Shown here: piece after piece, positions 36,905 through 49,164 of the stretch
How the letters are laid out: every line of letters starts with the position of its first letter
How positions within the stretch are numbered: position 1 is the stretch's first letter
Origin: Dermacentor variabilis
Lineage: Eukaryota; Arthropoda; Arachnida; Ixodida; Ixodidae
Direction: 5' to 3'
NCBI RefSeq assembly: GCF_050947875.1
Contig: NC_134569.1
Location: 37,866,277-37,930,276, forward strand
Length of the DNA: 64,000 bases
Program-made: the position numbers and the translations under genes
The notes under the pieces: model-generated
The model's input: only the letters and a program-made list of their open reading frames with translations
The model's database searches: none
What the model was told of the DNA's origin: nothing

Positions 36905-37200
36905 TCAGAATGTGTAAAGGGACACTAAAGGAGAACATTAAGTTGATCTAGGTCGATAGATTATTTGTCTAGAAGTCTGTCATCATTTTCTGTGTCACTA
37001 TACCACTTTGTTGCATCAAAAATTGTCGACAAAGGTCCCACTATTTGCCCGTCAATTTGAACAGTGTGCGGTAGAATGGATGAGTTGACAAAACCTCCAT
37101 GTTACCTCCCTCTATGCTGCACTCTGTGAATCAGCCAGTGCTGAAGCCACACAAGAGTTACCATAATTCACAACAGATAGCACCACCCCGATTTCCTGTT
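36905..37200 (+). repeat. Dispersed repeat (AAAGGGACACTAAAGG family)
   Basis: It begins AAAGGGACACTAAAGGAGAA. A second, diverged copy near 39607-39780 begins AAAGGTACACTAAAGGGAAA in the same orientation. No coding capacity is visible. Confidence 0.5.
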
Positions 37201-37989
37201 TTTCTAATTTTCTTGCTTACAGAAACTGTTCTTACTGCGAATGACAAATTTGTTATTGCAGAAGCCTAATCTTTCAATATTTAGTGCCCCTATACTACCA
37301 AGAACCAGCCCAGATGCATGCTGTTATTAATGGTTCTGTGCAATACAGTTAAACCTCAATATAACGAACTTCAGTATAACAAAATTCTCGACATAACAAA
37401 GTATTCAACTTTTCGTAACATTTTGTCCATGGAATGCCATGTATATAGAACCTCTATATAACGAAGTGTATTTGTATGCGAGTTCAATATAATAAAATTT
37501 CACTGCTGCCGCAAAGTAATGTAGAAAGAGTAGACAGTTTTAGTTGGGCGTCCGTAGCAGCTCTGTGTCCGCAGGAAACGCGCGGAGGTGGCAGTGCATT
37601 TGCACAGTAGGCAGGAGCACGCCCGGTCCCTTGCATGTGCCCGCAGCCTTTCAAAAGCTGCGTAGCGTCCGCTGCGGGCTGTGCGGTCTCTGTGGGACGT
37701 TCTCGTGTGTCCATGAGAGTGCATCTTTAGACATTGCTCCGGCCGAACACATGACTCTGGCTTGTGGTTTGACTTCGTGGCAGCTGATATTGGGTGCACA
37801 GTTTCAGAAGCTGGCATATGACGGTGCTGAGTAGCACACTAACGGCTTCTGCACGTACAAATCAGCAATTGCCTTCTCAACTTTTGCGTCCGGCCAACTA
37901 TTGACGTTTCGTGCGCGTGTGCCTAACTACCTATGCATGACCTCACGCGCTGCGTACGTGGGTGGTTGCAGGTGTCCAACTAAAGCTGC

Positions 37990-38165
37990 CTACATATCAT
38001 ATTGACCGCAAAAAAGATGGGGACAGAGGGAGAGAACACATAAACAGCACGGGCGGTACCGCCCGTGCTGTTTATGTGTTCTCTCCCTCTGTCCCCGTCT
38101 TTTTTGTGGTCAATATGATATGCAGTAAATACCAACTAGGCCAAAGTGAAGTTCTTCTAAAGCTG
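37990..38165. repeat. Palindromic MITE-like repeat
   Basis: CATATTGACCGCAAAAAAGA...CACGGGCGGTA is followed directly by its reverse complement, giving arms of about 65 bp around a GGTACC centre. The right flank (CAATATGATATGCAGTAAAT and on) matches 1250-1303. It is the better preserved copy of the family also found at 1093-1303. Confidence 0.85.
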
Positions 38166-38284
38166 CCTAATAAATGGAAACTTCCGCAGACGCAGATAGT
38201 CATATGATTGAATTATAGATGGCTGCTTGCAAATGCACCTCTCAAATCACGCACCACGTGACGAGAGCGACTGCCGTAGTGGAA

Positions 38285-38371
38285 CCGCATCATGTTCCGT
38301 ATAAAGTCCAAGTGTGACAAGATTCTATTTGGTCCCACGCACTGTGCACTTTAGGTGCGAGTGAAAGTGTG
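38285..38371 (+). repeat. Dispersed repeat interrupted by the RTE fragment
   Basis: TTCCGTATAAAGTCCAAG and GTGAAAGTGTG are shared with 53955-54040 (TTCCGTATAAAGTCCAAGCG and GTGAAAGCGTGCGAGGG). The second half of this copy continues after the RTE insertion at 38577 with AAAGTGTGCGAGGG. Confidence 0.6.
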
Positions 38372-38576
38372 CCCACCTAACTTTCTGTTGCCCCCTGCTA
38401 CGATTCCAAGGGAAGGGAAGCATAGCAGGGGGCGACAGAAAGTTAGGTGGGCAGATGAGATTAGGAAGTTTGGAGGGACAACATGGCCACAATTTGTACA
38501 TGACCGGGGTAGTTGCAGAAGTATAGGAGAAGCCTTTGCCTTGCAGTGGGCGTAACCAGGCTGATGATGATGATGA
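38372..38576 (+). mobile_element. RTE LINE 3' fragment with inverted 5' end and 10-bp target duplication
   Basis: 38403-38576 is the last ~170 bp of the RTE LINE (GGAAGGGAAGCATAGCAGGG to the GTAA stop and (TGATGA)n tail). 38372-38402 is an inverted copy of an internal part of the same segment. TGAAAGTGTG occurs on both sides (38362-38371 and 38577-38586), a perfect 10-bp target duplication. 5' inversion is the known result of twin priming in LINE integration. Confidence 0.9.
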
Positions 38577-39606
38577 TGAAAGTGTGCGAGGGGGATACAG
38601 GAAAGATGGTGGCTGCAGGAGTGCTGCCTTCCCGCACGAGCAAAGGCAAAAAGGGGGAGGGGAGCGACCTCGCGGGACAGGGTGGGGGGTAAGTTGGCGC
38701 ACGTTTCAGCAGTGGCTGAGCATGGCTGTAAATGTGGTTGAGTGCATACACAGCCACACACCCTGCTTTAGAAGTAATCTACACCATGCGCAAACAGTGG
38801 GCGTGCCGAGAGGGCGTGGCACTTTGTAAACCATCTTCCTGCGCGTTTCGTATTGCAGGTTGCGTAATCTCGAGTTTCGATGACCCGTTGGAGTGAGAGG
38901 CAGATGAAGCATTTGCTCCCTGCTGCCGGCACTTTTCCTGATAGCATAGTCCCAGTATGGGCGACGCTATCAGCCGCGGGGGTGGAATGCATGTGAAAGC
39001 GTGGCTGGCTTCGCTTGATTCGTACCGCCGATGTGAACATATCGTTGACGTAGTGGCATAAAACCGTATCATTCGTCGCCGTCTCCTAAATTTATCATAG
39101 TGAATTGTTTTTTCATTCAAATTTGCTTTTTACGATTGCTCGATAATTTGGAAAATTCTGCGGCCCCTTTCCGTATAAGAAATGTTGATCGCCGACTGTA
39201 CTTATTTGTAAGAGGTCAAATTTCAATATAATGAAGCAAATTGCTGATTTTACCGACTTAGTTATAGTGAGGTTTAACTGTGTTGCTTTTTATATTACTG
39301 GAAACCATGTCGTTAATCCATATTGTGCAGACATGTTTTGCAAGTGTGCATTGACATTAATGGTTTTGTGAGTGCAAGACTTGTGAAAGCTGCAACTGGT
39401 TGTAAGCAATGTGTGGTTCCTCCGAGTGATGTCAGGCGCATTCAGATGCATGTCTGAACCAATCACCTCACTTACACATTTTCTGTAAAACAGCAAGAAA
39501 CATATACTGCAAAGCCTTGAGTTTCTGGGGAGGATTTTTTAGTCTTCAAGGTTCAGTGGGTTTGCAGACTGCAATCCTACATGTTGGTCTTGCAAGATGT
39601 TTTTTC

Positions 39607-39780
39607 TTTAAAGGTACACTAAAGGGAAATAATAAATTGGACTGAGCTGGTAGAACACACTTCTGGAATTGCTGATACATGTCGGTCATTCTGTGAATGC
39701 AGGCTTCATGTTCTAGAAGGGCATCTAACATTGCCGCCTTGGGTTCCTGCAGCAACTACTCAAGATATCAAGAGATATTG
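39607..39780 (+). repeat. Second copy of the AAAGGGACACTAAAGG repeat
   Basis: It begins AAAGGTACACTAAAGGGAAA, like 36913. It is diverged beyond the first ~40 bp. Confidence 0.4.
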
Positions 39781-41033
39781 GTAGCACTTGCATGGGCCCA
39801 GTTAACTGTTTACATTACCAATGAAGATCAGTTCATTAAAAAATAAGAACTCAATCCAGCAAATGTTTCTTTTTCTGTAAGAGAGGGCCAGACATGTGAA
39901 AACATGGGGATACATAATGATACATGAAAACATGGCGATGATGTTATTGTCATAGTTGGGTGCAAAACATAAAGAAAGTAAGTTAAAGTGCTAATAGAGC
40001 TTTGAAAGAGTAATCTACCAGTTGAAACTAATTTTTATTATTTCTCTTCACTGTCTCTGTACTTCCTTATAATTCACTATATGTTACGAATAAGGCCAAG
40101 TGTGTGTTTTGTGCTTGTGTGATTTTTGTTTGGCAGGCATAGAGTAAATTTACTTCTAATATACTTGCACCCAGGTGCTGTGAGAACATCGCTCACTGAA
40201 AAACAGCAAGTGCAGTAAATGGCTCAACGGCAGTTTGATTAGCTTCTTTTAATGGGAATAGCTTAATATATGTATAAGGTCAGGTGTTAAAGGTAGAATG
40301 ACTATAGTTAACCATATAAGTATGGGTGTTATTGTGTTTACTTTTCTCATTTAAGCAGCCATTTGTGAATACTCGCCTTGTGGTAAAGCACTAACATAAT
40401 GTATGTTGCATTCATAGTAATAGAGTTGACTTTCATGGGCAAATTTCATTTGATAAGATATCTAATTATGACAAATTACTGTTCCAAGAACTTGAGCAAC
40501 AGGGAACATGAAAGTGTGCAAGATACTTTTGCGGTGCACTGCAGAATGCATTACGCATGTACGTGGCCTTGTGAATAGCATGCTCTTCAAGCCCTGTGGT
40601 AAATTGTGTTGTATCTGCACGATTGCGAAATGGCTTATCCAATTCTTTGTTGCTTATAAGGTATGCTCTGTAAAGACAGGTTTATCAGTGTGACATGGTG
40701 CTGTTTGATCATTTTTTTGTTTGTTATATGGAGTAGCCATGCACCTAACCTTTGCAGGGTCAGTAATTACACCTGAAAATGACTTGTAACAAGTAACTTG
40801 TTTAGAACATGTAAAATACTTTTTGTGATGTTTGTCATTCAAATGTGAAACATAGGGCAAAGAGGTTTCTCATAAATCAGCTTATTATTCTGCTCATGTA
40901 AGTGTGCACATTGGCAATGTGATTTCAGCTGGAGAGTGGCATCTTCACTGTGAATCTGGTTCTTTGCCAATCCTGCTCATGTACTGCAGTTGGCTCTGCC
41001 GTCTGTCAGGTGTAGGCCGGTGACCGGTGCTTT

Positions 41034-41228
41034 AGTGTGAGGCTCCGGATTAATTTTTATTGCCCAGGGTTTTCTTTATTGTGCACCTGAATCTAATACA
41101 AGGGGCCTTTACGCATTCACCTACATTGGAATTCAGCTGTGGTGGCTCGTGAATCGAACCCGCAACCTTGTGCTCGGTAACAATGTCATAGCGACAGAGG
41201 CACTGCAGTCACTAAGAGGGTTGTTGTG
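41034..41228 (-). mobile_element. tRNA-derived SINE, diverged copy
   Basis: The reverse complement reads ...GAGCACAAGGTTGCGGGTTC (B box GGTTCGATTC), then GTATTAGATTCAGGTGCAC, AAAGAAAACCCTGGG and TTAATCCGGAGCCTCAC. These are the same landmarks in the same order as the SINE copies at 49165, 53718 and 54530. Confidence 0.65.
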
Positions 41229-41333
41229 GAACTGAAATACAAGCAGTAAAGTTCTGGATAACACATAGTGTTCCTAGTATGTTGCCATATTATGTTACTG
41301 TTCGTTTTGCGTGCGCTTTTATGTATCAAGAAC

Positions 41334-41592
41334 ATACTCTTAAAAACAAACCCATTGGGGTTTATATTGTCCCACAACAATAATCGTCATTTGTCTTGCC
41401 CGCTTTCCTTTAACACTGCGAGCCCAGTACTTCCCAGTCACGAACGGCTTGCGCGTTATCAGTGTGACACAGCATTCTCGACTGGAAAGCAGCAAGTGCA
41501 GAGTTTTCATGAAAGGTTATGCAAGCAACGCAGATGATTATTGTTGTGGGACAAATATACACCCCAAAGGACGCAACGATTTTAAGAGTGTA
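41334..41592. mobile_element. MITE with about 60-bp terminal inverted repeats
   Basis: The left end TACTCTTAAAAACAAACC...TTGTCCCACAACAATAATC is inverted at the right as GATTATTGTTGTGGGACAAA...TTTTAAGAGTGTA. The TGTCCCACAACAATAATC stretch is perfect in both arms. It is about 260 bp long and has no coding capacity. Confidence 0.8.
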
Positions 41593-42262
41593 GTGTATTG
41601 TGCACATTTCACAAATGGATTCAAGCAGACTATTTTTAACACTGTGGGTACTGAGTGACAACAAAGTGTATGACTGTAGATTTATTTCAGCTATCTTATG
41701 TTTTTTAGTGTCTCTGTACATGCTTTGCTAGCCTCCATTGTCAGTTATTGAACCTGCAAAAGGCCATGGATGAACCATTATGGTAGTTACACCGAACAAT
41801 GGCATCAACAATTTTGCAACCTCTTTGCTATGGTTTTATAGTGATATTAAGGTTGTAAAGGTTTCCATGGTACTACGGAAGAGCTTTCTTCTTCAAAACC
41901 TGCTTGCAGTGGTGTGCACTGTGATCTGTGGCTAATCAATTACAAGGTGAAGTTAACCAAATAGATCGAACTGTGTTAAACTTTAAAACTGCTTATCATA
42001 GAATATTTAAAAAAAAGAAATGCTCAAATGGTTATTGCCGTGGTACGCAATTTCATTTCCTCACATGCGAGTGTTGTTGGTAACCATGCTTGCCAGCCTG
42101 TAACAAAGATGTGGTTAAATATCAGCCTGCTCGTTTGTAAGCGAACGACACTATGTGCAAATCTCAACTGCACGCTAGCTGAAGTGCAGCATGTATCCTG
42201 TGCAAACTGCTCGCAGTGTCCCATGAAACCGCCAAGGCAGTCCTCCTGGAATTCCATACATT

Positions 42263-42268
42263 TTTATT
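42263..42268 (-). terminator. Poly(A) signal of NDUFA2
   Basis: TTTATT on the plus strand is AATAAA on the minus strand, about 93 bp past the stop codon. Confidence 0.6.
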
Positions 42269-42360
42269 TTCAACGAATAAAGCACTTCTCTTAGGCAGTG
42301 TGTCTGACACTATTGTTTATGCCATTCAACACAGTCTACAAGCTTCAACTGGTGACCCAC

Positions 42361-42452
42361 TCATACAGTCTTCTGTGCCATCTGTTCTATCGTGGTCATA
42401 ACTTGATCAGCTGAGAGCCCAGAGAGTGAAGCATGGCTCTCCTTTCCAAATG
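42361..42452 (-). CDS. NDUFA2: NDUFA2 exon 3
   Basis: It follows TGCTTTCAG, encodes FGKESH...[18 protein letters not shown] and ends with TGA (plus-strand TCA at 42361-42363). Confidence 0.9.
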
Positions 42453-43428
42453 CTGAAAGCAGAACAGACAGCATCACACACAAATGCTACTGAAACCTGT
42501 TTTAGTAAGACAACTGCAACATTAATTTAAAATAAAAAGTCACTTCACATAGCGTTCATATCTGCTCAATCAAATCTGCAATAACTTTACGAAATGGGGG
42601 AAGCAATAGGCACAAAACGAACACTATTAATATTACAAAACGAAGTGATAGGTGTAACCTTGAAACAGTAAACTTCCGTAAACTAAACCTGGTGAATAAA
42701 TGGGCAGAGCAGTAGCGGTTTCGGCCGATTCACGTCAAGCAAGGCCTGCAGCACTGATTTTTGAAGAAGCACAAAGCTCCGGAGCACTCAATATTTTCCG
42801 GCTTACCGTATCGGGCGTAAACTTTAGGTTGTACTCCGCTGCATTCTCGTATCAGGATTGGCAGTGCTGGGTTGGCGTTCTTTACGCTGCGGTAGTGCTT
42901 CATTACAAATTCCCTGCACACAAAAATAAGCTATGCTTGAGCGTAAAAGCACGATAAAAATGCAAACAAGGGACATATATATCTCTCACGATATTGAGAA
43001 GCCACTACTTTAACATTACCAGCGCCAGTTAATTCCTTTGAAAACATGCTAGTAAATGTGCTTCCCAACCGTCCTTGTGCCTGTCCTTGACGGTTCGTAA
43101 TATCAAGTCAGAGAGTACGAGATATCAGCCGGATACAAATACGTCAAAGTAAGTCAATCTCTAGTATTTCCTTTGTATATAAAATGTCGACTGAAATAAG
43201 TGCGGTAAAGAGGAACCCTGAGGTCACTCGCTAAAACACGGCGCAAAACTTCATTGCAGTGTTCACTTTCGCTAACGATGCAGCATCGGGCGACCATCAT
43301 AGCGAGGTACACCACAAAATGGTATAGTTTTACCTAGCGCCAGCACTTTCAGCAGACTTCTGACAGAGATGCAACCGTAGTTCCTTCAAGTGGCTACCAA
43401 ATTTTGCAGCAGCCCGAGAACCAGCCAT
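42361..43428 (-). CDS. NDUFA2: NADH dehydrogenase 1 alpha subcomplex subunit 2 (complex I B8 subunit), complete
   Basis: Three exons on the minus strand (43428-43334, 42913-42807, 42452-42361) join in phase to 294 nt, 97 aa plus stop; the human protein is 99 aa. Exon 1 encodes [20 protein letters not shown] and LCQKS..., with the conserved first Cys. Exon 2 encodes [18 protein letters not shown] and [17 protein letters not shown], with the second conserved Cys. Exon 3 encodes [20 protein letters not shown] and ends in KTV. The fold is thioredoxin-like (L51/S25/CI-B8 family), and the protein is an accessory subunit of the matrix arm of respiratory complex I. Introns are bounded by GTAAAA/GCAG and GTAAGC/TTTCAG. 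The gene is head-to-head with the GH18-like gene, 327 bp between starts. Confidence 0.92.
42807..42913 (-). CDS. NDUFA2: NDUFA2 exon 2
   Basis: TTTGTGTGCAG precedes it and ATACG|GTAAGC closes it. It encodes [17 protein letters not shown], the family signature. Confidence 0.92.
43334..43428 (-). CDS. NDUFA2: NDUFA2 exon 1
   Basis: The ATG at 43428 opens 31 codons plus two bases and the exon ends at a GCTAG|GTAAAA donor. It is the first ATG with a fitting N-terminus ([10 protein letters not shown]). Confidence 0.85.
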
Positions 43429-43755
43429 TTTTGCACAACGATTTGGATTGGATTGGCTACGACGCACCCGCTGTCACATCCTACCAAGCCAAAATACCTC
43501 GCGCAAAATTTGAAAAGCCCAACCTATGCGGCGGATGGGTTTTCCAGCTTTACGGCATAGCAGCACATTTTCAAATTATGTCTCACACGAATGGCACGAG
43601 AGCGTAAACACCCATAATGGGCACTGAGTGGTCAATAGACGGCGCGTGATTGATCGACTGATTTTATTTGCTACAAAAAGAATGCGGAATAGCGTCTATC
43701 ACGGGCGCGAGGCAGAAGACGACGAAATAGAGCCGCAAGCCAGCTGCGATGGACG
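43429..43755. promoter_or_regulatory. Short divergent promoter region, NDUFA2 / GH18-like gene
   Basis: Only 327 bp separate the two opposed start codons, so both promoters must lie here or overlap the 5' UTRs. No TATA box is evident. Confidence 0.55.
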
Positions 43756-44087
43756 ATGGCGTCTGACGACAGCAACACGTCGTCCAGCGATGACGAGGCA
43801 TCCAGCGCGTGCGCTAAGCCTCGTGAGTCCGCCGTGGCGGCCTGCCCTTCTCCGACGGAGCTCCTGCAGTCGACGCGCGTCGCCGTGCTCTGCAATACGC
43901 TGGCGGTGGGCACCTTCTGTCTACTCGCCGTGGCACTGCTCATAGTCGTTGTTAACAGACAACAGGCAGCGGCGGCTGCAGCAACAGCACAGCCCACGAC
44001 ATCGCCCAGCGAAGAAGCGGTCGAACGTCGCCGTGCCACCGAGAAGTACAGGGCGTCCGACGCGCCCGTCGTACCAGCCAGCGTCAG
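43756..44087 (+). CDS. GH18-like membrane protein, exon 1 (cytoplasmic tail and membrane anchor)
   Basis: The ATG at 43756 opens a Ser/Asp-rich N-terminus (MASDDSNTSSSDDEASS), followed by a 25-residue hydrophobic segment (residues 42-66, VAVLCNTLAVG...ALLIVVV) and then an Ala/Pro/Ser linker. There is no signal peptide at the very N-terminus, so the predicted topology is type II: tail inside, C-terminus outside. The donor is TCAG|GTGACA after 110 codons plus two bases, matching exon 2. The function is set by the next exons, which resemble GH18 (chitinase-like) domains. Confidence 0.65.
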
Positions 44088-45098
<1,011 letters not shown>

Positions 45099-45298
45099 GT
45101 TCGTGTGCGTGTACCGTGATCGCGTCGGGCAGCCGGGCCTCAACCTCCGCAGCTTCCCGTACGCGTACTGTCACCACTTGGCGTACTGCTGCCTTAGTGT
45201 GCTGCCGTCTCGGGGAGAGCGAGCTGCCCACGAAACTTTGGCGCAGCTCGGGGCCGCAATGGGAGGGACGCCTTTCTCGCTCTCCGTCATTGTCGGCG
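45099..45298 (+). CDS. GH18-like membrane protein, exon 2
   Basis: A good acceptor (CTCTCCGTGCAG) and a consensus donor (GCG|GTGAGT) bound 200 nt in matching phase. It encodes FVCVYRDRVGQPG, SFPYAYCHHLAYCCLSVLPS and GGTPFSLSVIVGG. This is the usual opening of a GH18 barrel: first strand (xCVY), the C-T-H-V-x-Y-like second strand, and the S-V-x-G-G third strand. Confidence 0.65.
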
Positions 45299-45851
45299 GT
45301 GAGTACGTCGCCGTCTTTGATCCACAACGTTCTGCGCAAACGTCGAAACGAGAGGTCGAATGAATAACACACAGCGCATACCAACACGGCAGGAAAACTA
45401 TACCCGAATACACTTTCCCACAGAAAAAAAGAAAAGAAAACAAACACAATCCTTCACGTCGCAAAGGTAAGCCAGTCTGAGCAGCTGTCAAATCAAAGAC
45501 AGCGAAGCTGTACAAGCGAGTTCTCACGCCCTTCGGCAGTATAGTATTTTCACAAATATAACGCAATTTCTTTTTTCACTTTTTTTTTCTTCCCGCAGTT
45601 TTCAGCCTCGCAACGCGCCTCGCGTTATATTCGGTTTAGTGACGTGTATGATCATAAGATATCTCTATCGGAGAGATTGAAAGTCCCCCCTCGCGTTATA
45701 TTTGTGGTCGCGTTATTTACTTACAAATACGGTAGACAGACTAGAATTGTTAATGCCGGCTCGCATGGAGGCATGCTGCCTTGAAGCGTAGCATCCGAAC
45801 TTCTGACTGACCTCCAACATGGAGCCAGTAAAAATTTTTACGGATTACTGG

Positions 45852-45852
<1 letters not shown>

Positions 45853-45942
<90 letters not shown>
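45853..45942. repeat. (AT)n microsatellite at the left edge of the tandem array
   Basis: Ninety bases of pure AT directly precede the first array unit (CGGTTGCGCTTTAAAACCAC). Confidence 0.95.
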
Positions 45943-45943
<1 letters not shown>

Positions 45944-48678
45944 CGGTTGCGCTTTAAAACCACGGCGCTGCAAGTTTGCTTCAGAGACTTTCCTTTCCTT
46001 CCCTCTTCTCCGCCCTTAAGCTGGCTCTCTTAACTACTACACGCAGAGACAAAAAAAAAAAAAAAAAAAGAAAAACAGCGCGCGCTTTAGATCCTATAGA
46101 TGAGATGAATATCTACAATTATTATTAGGGTTATAATTATATTCGAGTGCTGATTGCCGTGTTATAGTTTGTTAACGAAGCTTCCCCTCAAGTCTAAATA
46201 TTGTAAGGCAGTTTGTCGTGTGCGTACCATGGACACGCATGCTTATATCGCCTTTCCGTTTCCCTACCACGGTTGCGCTTTAAAACCACGGCGCTGCAAT
46301 ATTGGTTTCCTCTCCTTCCTTCTTCTCCGCCCTTAAACTGGCTCTCTTAACTACTACACGCAGAGACAAAGCAAGAGCGCGCGCATACGATCCCATAGAT
46401 GAGATGAATACATATATATAGAAAAGCATCAGTCATAGCTCTCGAAGTATAGCCTTCTGAGCCGTTTCCTTTTTTTTGTTTTCTTTGAAAGAAGTCCTAT
46501 TAGGGTTATTATAATTACACGAAGGTATTTCGCCCTCGCCAGCAGCAGTACTTGAGATAGCTATTCCGCCGGCTAGCTTCCCACGCTATGCGTGCTGCCC
46601 TCGCAACTGTTTAAGCTTTTCCTAGACGCTAGAGCTACACTATGCCTGCGCAACCTTGAGCGATCGGAAAGCGCGTTTTCCACGCTGGGCCGGCGGAGAG
46701 GGGAGGCTTCGTTCCGGCCGCGAAGCTCTCCACATCTCAGTAAGGTGCCTGGTGGTGGTCTCGTGCTGACGATGCCCTTTCGGTGAGCGCATATTTCCCC
46801 CCTCATCTTTTAAGAGATTCAATACATACAAGCATTTGTCTCGCAAACCAGATTTGTTTCAAGGGAATTTTCCACGTCTCAATAATTTCTCTCGTCGTAT
46901 TCGAATGCTGATTGCCGTGTTATAGTTTGTTAACGAAACTACCCCTCAAGTCTAAATATTGTAAGGCAGTTTGTCGTGTGCGTATCATGGCCACGCATGC
47001 TTATATCGCCTTTCCGTTTCTCTACCACTGTTGCGCTTTAAAACCACGGCGCTGAAAGTTTGCTTCAGAGACTTTCCTTTCCTTCCCTCTTCTCCGCCCT
47101 TAAACTGGCTCTCTTAACTACTACACGCAGAGACAAAGAAACAACGCGCGCTTTAGATCCTATAGATGAGATGAATATTTACAATTATTATTAGGGTTAT
47201 AATTATATTCGAGTGCTGATTGCCGTGTTATAGTTTGTTAACAAAGCTTCCCCTCAAGTCTAAATATTGTAAGGCAGTTTGTCGTGTGCGTACCATGGAC
47301 ACGCATGCTTATATCGCCTTTCCGTTTCTCTACCACGGTTTCGCTTTAAAACCACGGCGCTGCAAGTTTGCTTCAGAGACTTTCCTTTCCTTCCCTCTTC
47401 TCCGCCCTTAAACTGGCTCTCTTAACTACTACACGCAGAGACAAAAAAAAAAAAAAAAAACAGCGCGCGCTTTAGATCCTATAGATGAGATGAATATTTA
47501 CAATTATTATTAGGGTTATAATTATACTCGAGTGCTGATTGCCGTGTTATAGTTTGTTAACGAAGCTTCCCCTCAAGTCGAAATATTGTAAGGCAGTTTG
47601 TCGTGTGCGTACCATGGACACGCATGCTTATATCGCCTTTCCGTTTCTCTACCACGGTTGCGCTTTAAAACCACGGCGCTGCAAGTTTGCTTCAGAGACT
47701 TTCCTTTCCTTCCCTCTTCTCCGCCCTTAAACTGGCTCTCTTAACTACTACACGAAGAGACAAAAAAAAAAAAAAAAACAGCGCGCGCTTTAGATCCTAT
47801 AGATGAGATGAATATTTACAATTATTATTAGGGTTATAATTATATTCGAGTGCTGATTGCCGTGTTATAGTTTGTTAACGAAGCTTCCCCTCAAGTCTAA
47901 ATATTGTAAGGCAGTTTGTCGTGTGCGTACCATGGACACGCATGCTTATATCGCCTTTCCGTTTCCCTACCACGGTTGCGCTTTAAAACCACGGCGCTGC
48001 AATATTGGTTTCCTCTCCTTCCTTCTTCTCCGCCCTTAAACTGGCTCTCTTAACTACTACACGCAGAGACAAAGCAAGAGCGCGCGCATACGATCCCATA
48101 GATGAGATGAATACATATATATAGAAAAGCATCAGTCATAGCTCTCGAAGTATAGCCTTCTGAGCCGTTTCCTTTTTTTTGTTTTCTTTTAAAGAAGTCC
48201 TATTAGGGTTATTATAATTACACGAAGGTATTTCGCCCTCGCCAGCAGCAGTACTTGAGATAGCTATTCCGCCGGCTAGCTTCCCACGCTATGCGTGCCG
48301 CCCTCGCAACTGTTTAAGCTTTTCCTAGACGCTAGAGCTACACTATGCCTGCGCAACCTTGAGCGATCGGAAAGCGCGTTTTCCACGCTGGGCCGGCGGA
48401 GAGGGGAGGCTTCGTTCCGGCCGCGAAGCTCTCCACATCTCAGTAAGGTGCCTGGTGGTGGTCTCGTGCTGACGATGCCCTCTCGGTGAGCGCATATTTC
48501 CCCCCTCATCTTTTAAGAGATTCAATACATACAAGCATTTGTCTCGCAAACCAGATTTGTTTCAAGGGAATTTTCCACGTCTCAATAATTTCTCTCGTCG
48601 TATTCGAATGCTGATTGCCGTGTTATAGTTTATTAACTAAACTACCCCTCAAGTCTAAATATTGTAAGGCAGTTTTCC
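45943..48678 (+). repeat. Higher-order tandem array (about 319-bp unit within a 1,703-bp repeat)
   Basis: A ~319-bp unit (TGATTGCCGTGTTATAGTTT...ACTACTACACGCAGAGACAA plus a poly-A stretch) begins near 46151, 46909, 47217, 47536, 47854 and 48609. A longer stretch with two unit copies and ~450 bp of unique sequence (CTTTTCCTAGACGCTAGAGC...) recurs exactly 1,703 bp apart: the small frames at 46573 and 48276, or 46592 and 48295, are near-identical. Short frames starting MPCYSLLTKLPLKSKYCKAV recur in four or more units, but via a non-ATG start and with no domain, so I regard them as non-coding. The array lies in intron 2 of the GH18-like gene. Confidence 0.92.
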
Positions 48679-49059
48679 TAGTCTCTAGAGCCGCTCGAGT
48701 TCACGCTGCTCCTCTGGCGGCCATTTTTCCAAGAAATTATGCCTTCCAACCACTTAAAAAGCGAATGTCGCGGACAACATCAGTCCCTTTCCACATAAGT
48801 ATGAGGCTCGGAGCAGGAGCTATGGCGCTTGAAAGTAACCGCTGGCTTGACGAACCAACCGACTGAGCTACCTTTCCGGGCAACATTGAAGGGTCACGAG
48901 TTCAAATCACAAGTTATGTTCCTTTTCTTTCCCCCTTTTTTTTCTTTCTTTTTAATGTCTTTTCCTTCATTTTATCACTGTACGGAAACCCTCCTAAAAA
49001 AATTATTTATCCTCAATTATGTGTGGCCACACATGTGCAGGTCATAAATACCAGGTTCT
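48679..49059 (+). other. Junction between array and LINE
   Basis: Around 48835-48920 there are tRNA-like pieces on opposite strands (A-box-like GGTAGCTCAGTCGG on the minus strand, GAGTTCAAATC on the plus), but no complete tRNA folds. Otherwise unclassified. Confidence 0.3.
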
Positions 49060-49164
49060 CTAGCCGAGTGCCATCCATGCGGTATAACCGAGCTCAGATT
49101 GGCCCACCTTGACTGATCAAATAGGGCACCACTGTAGGTTAAATGAGGCGTACAACTCCTGCGG

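Larger units (their letters stand above)
37346..39280. mobile_element. Non-autonomous pogo-like element (1.9 kb)
   Basis: The left end CAGTTAAACCTCAATATAAC at 37346 (after TA at 37344) is inverted as TTATAGTGAGGTTTAACTG ending at 39280, followed by TG where TA is expected. Subterminal ATAACGAA motifs recur near both ends. No transposase frame is present. The interior carries two later insertions: a palindromic repeat (37990-38165) and an RTE fragment (38372-38576). Confidence 0.75.

Noticed and set aside
46154..48039. Repeated small frames starting MPCYSLLTKLPLKSKYCKAV
   Set aside because: They recur because the DNA is tandemly repeated. They use non-ATG starts, stop at variable sites, show no domain and share frame with poly-A/T stretches.
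48786..48925. A tRNA gene
   Set aside because: A-box-like and B-box-like motifs lie on opposite strands, and no cloverleaf can be drawn.
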